NCBI GenBank assembly: GCA_018663565.1
Contig: JABJQE010000086.1
Location: 1 to 5,572 of the forward strand
Length of the DNA: 5,572 bases
Direction: 5' to 3'
Origin: Phycisphaerae bacterium
GTDB lineage: Bacteria > Planctomycetota > Phycisphaerae > Phycisphaerales > SM1A02
The translations under genes and the position numbers were made by a program. Of this stretch, positions 4,653-5,572 are shown piece by piece (positions within the stretch are counted from its first letter, which is position 1; each line of letters starts with the position of its first letter). The notes under the pieces are model-generated. The model ran no database searches, had not been told where the DNA came from, and worked only from the letters and a program-made list of their open reading frames with translations.

Positions 4653-5572
4653 TCGCCTTCACACCATTTGGGCCCTTCTTGAAGGGCAGCGGGTTCGCTA
4701 CGCCGCGGCGTTGCTGTCACTGATTGTGGCGGCAATGCTGTTGTATTCGGTGCTGGTGGTGCCGCAGATTGTGCTTGATGGCGTGCTCGCTGCAGAAACG
4801 GAAACTGCGTCATGGCCAGAGCGGTTTGGATTGTGGCTCATGGGCGGCCGAGAGTATGTGTCGGAGCGCCTTTGGATTCCGGCCCTCTTTATAGTGGGTC
4901 TCACGATGCTCGCTGCGGTTGCGACCTATTTCCGCGGGCGGTGGGTAGCCATTGCGGCCGAGGATGTGATCTGCCGGCTGCGAGATCGGCTGCATGCCCA
5001 TCTCAATCGGCTTCCATGCACCTGGTACGACAAGGCAGAGACTGGGGACGTACTACAGCGGTGTACATCAGACGTGGACACGCTTCGCAATTTCTTGGCC
5101 ATGCAGGTCATTGAGATCGGACGCGCGATTGCGATGCTGCTCATACCGTTGCCGCTGATGTTCATGATGGACATCTCGATGTCAGTGGCGTCACTCGTGC
5201 TGGTACCGATCGTCATACTTTCGGCGTTCTTCTTTTTTGGCCGAGTGAAGTCCATCTTCCGTGAGAAGGATGAGGCTGAGGGCCGCATGACGGCGTGCGT
5301 CAATGAGAATTTGCATGGCATTCGTGTTGTGAGAGCATTCGCGCGGCAGGACTTTGAACGTGACAAGTTTCGAGTGCGAAATGAGGAGCATCGTGGGCTT
5401 GACTATCGCCTCTACGCAGTGCTTGCGTGGTTTTGGTCATCCTCCGATTTGATCTGCTTCACACAGAAGGCAATCGTGCTCATTCTCGGGGCGTACTGGG
5501 TGGCGACAGATGTGTTGCAGATCGGCACCTACTACTTCTTTATCGCTGCCGTTTCTCTCTACGTGTGGCCGG
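4645..5572 (+). CDS. ABC exporter, N-terminal transmembrane domain (runs off right edge)
   Basis: 309 codons visible. Type-I ABC exporters (MsbA/LmrA-like, ABC_membrane family) move lipids, peptides or drugs across the inner membrane with ATP, usually as dimers with the ATPase domain after the membrane domain. Seen: hydrophobic helices at about 19-40, 77-97, 157-175, 178-200 and 262-290, and a sixth starting near 297. The first intracellular loop carries the conserved pattern LRDRLHAHLNRLPCTWYD (112-129), then TGDVLQRCTSDVD (133-145). The second carries NENLHGIRVVRAFARQDFE (220-238), typical of this family. The Walker A, signature and Walker B motifs lie past the edge, so substrate and subtype cannot be judged. 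The in-frame TGA at 4639-4641 makes ATG 4645 the most upstream ATG. A loop of about 35 residues (41-76) between helices 1 and 2 is longer than in many family members. Confidence 0.93.
   Translation, partial: MFDRLHTIWALLEGQRVRYAAALLSLIVAAMLLYSVLVVPQIVLDGVLAAETETASWPERFGLWLMGGREYVSERLWIPALFIVGLTMLAAVATYFRGRWVAIAAEDVICRLRDRLHAHLNRLPCTWYDKAETGDVLQRCTSDVDTLRNFLAMQVIEIGRAIAMLLIPLPLMFMMDISMSVASLVLVPIVILSAFFFFGRVKSIFREKDEAEGRMTACVNENLHGIRVVRAFARQDFERDKFRVRNEEHRGLDYRLYAVLAWFWSSSDLICFTQKAIVLILGAYWVATDVLQIGTYYFFIAAVSLYVWP

Overview
The window looks like a chromosomal segment of a planctomycete, most likely of the Phycisphaerae type. This is inferred from three features seen together: secreted proteins with C-terminal dockerin-type EF-hand pairs ending in a Cys just after a short 'AWG/AFG'-like tail; two secreted proteins with a PEP-CTERM-like tail of the VPAPGA-hydrophobic-RRRR form; and moderately high GC with generously spaced genes. 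No phage, IS transposase gene, CRISPR array, tRNA or rRNA is visible.

Layout. Bases 1-473 (minus strand) hold the N-terminal half of an aspartate kinase that runs off the left edge. A 238-base divergent gap follows, with a small inverted repeat and a weak promoter candidate. Bases 712-2070 (+) encode a 452-residue secreted protein with a probable beta/alpha-barrel-like body and a C-terminal dockerin pair. Bases 2126-2958 and 2968-3805 form a tandem duplication. Each unit consists of a 47-base leader element with a conserved hairpin, then a Shine-Dalgarno box 9 bases before the ATG, then a laminin-B-like secreted protein with a PEP-CTERM-type tail, then a terminator-like palindrome. Bases 3806-3958 hold further inverted repeats. 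Bases 3959-4126 (minus) encode a 55-residue Cys-rich single-pass membrane protein with an excellent ribosome binding site. Bases 4194-4484 (+) are a short reading frame ending in a degenerate dockerin tail, followed by a strong terminator. From 4645 to the right edge (+) runs the transmembrane half of an ABC exporter, preceded by an overlapping 13-codon frame that could couple its translation.

How the genes work together. The four central genes probably act at or outside the cell envelope: a dockerin protein, two sortable surface proteins and a small membrane protein. The two flanking partial genes (amino-acid biosynthesis and ABC export) look like ordinary chromosomal neighbours. No single pathway ties the window together. 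The least expected signal is the duplicated leader element: its hairpin stem is kept by a paired base change and by wobble pairs while its loop sequence is conserved, which points to a regulatory RNA or protein-binding leader shared by PEP-CTERM-type genes. All family assignments come from reading motifs by eye; no searches were run.
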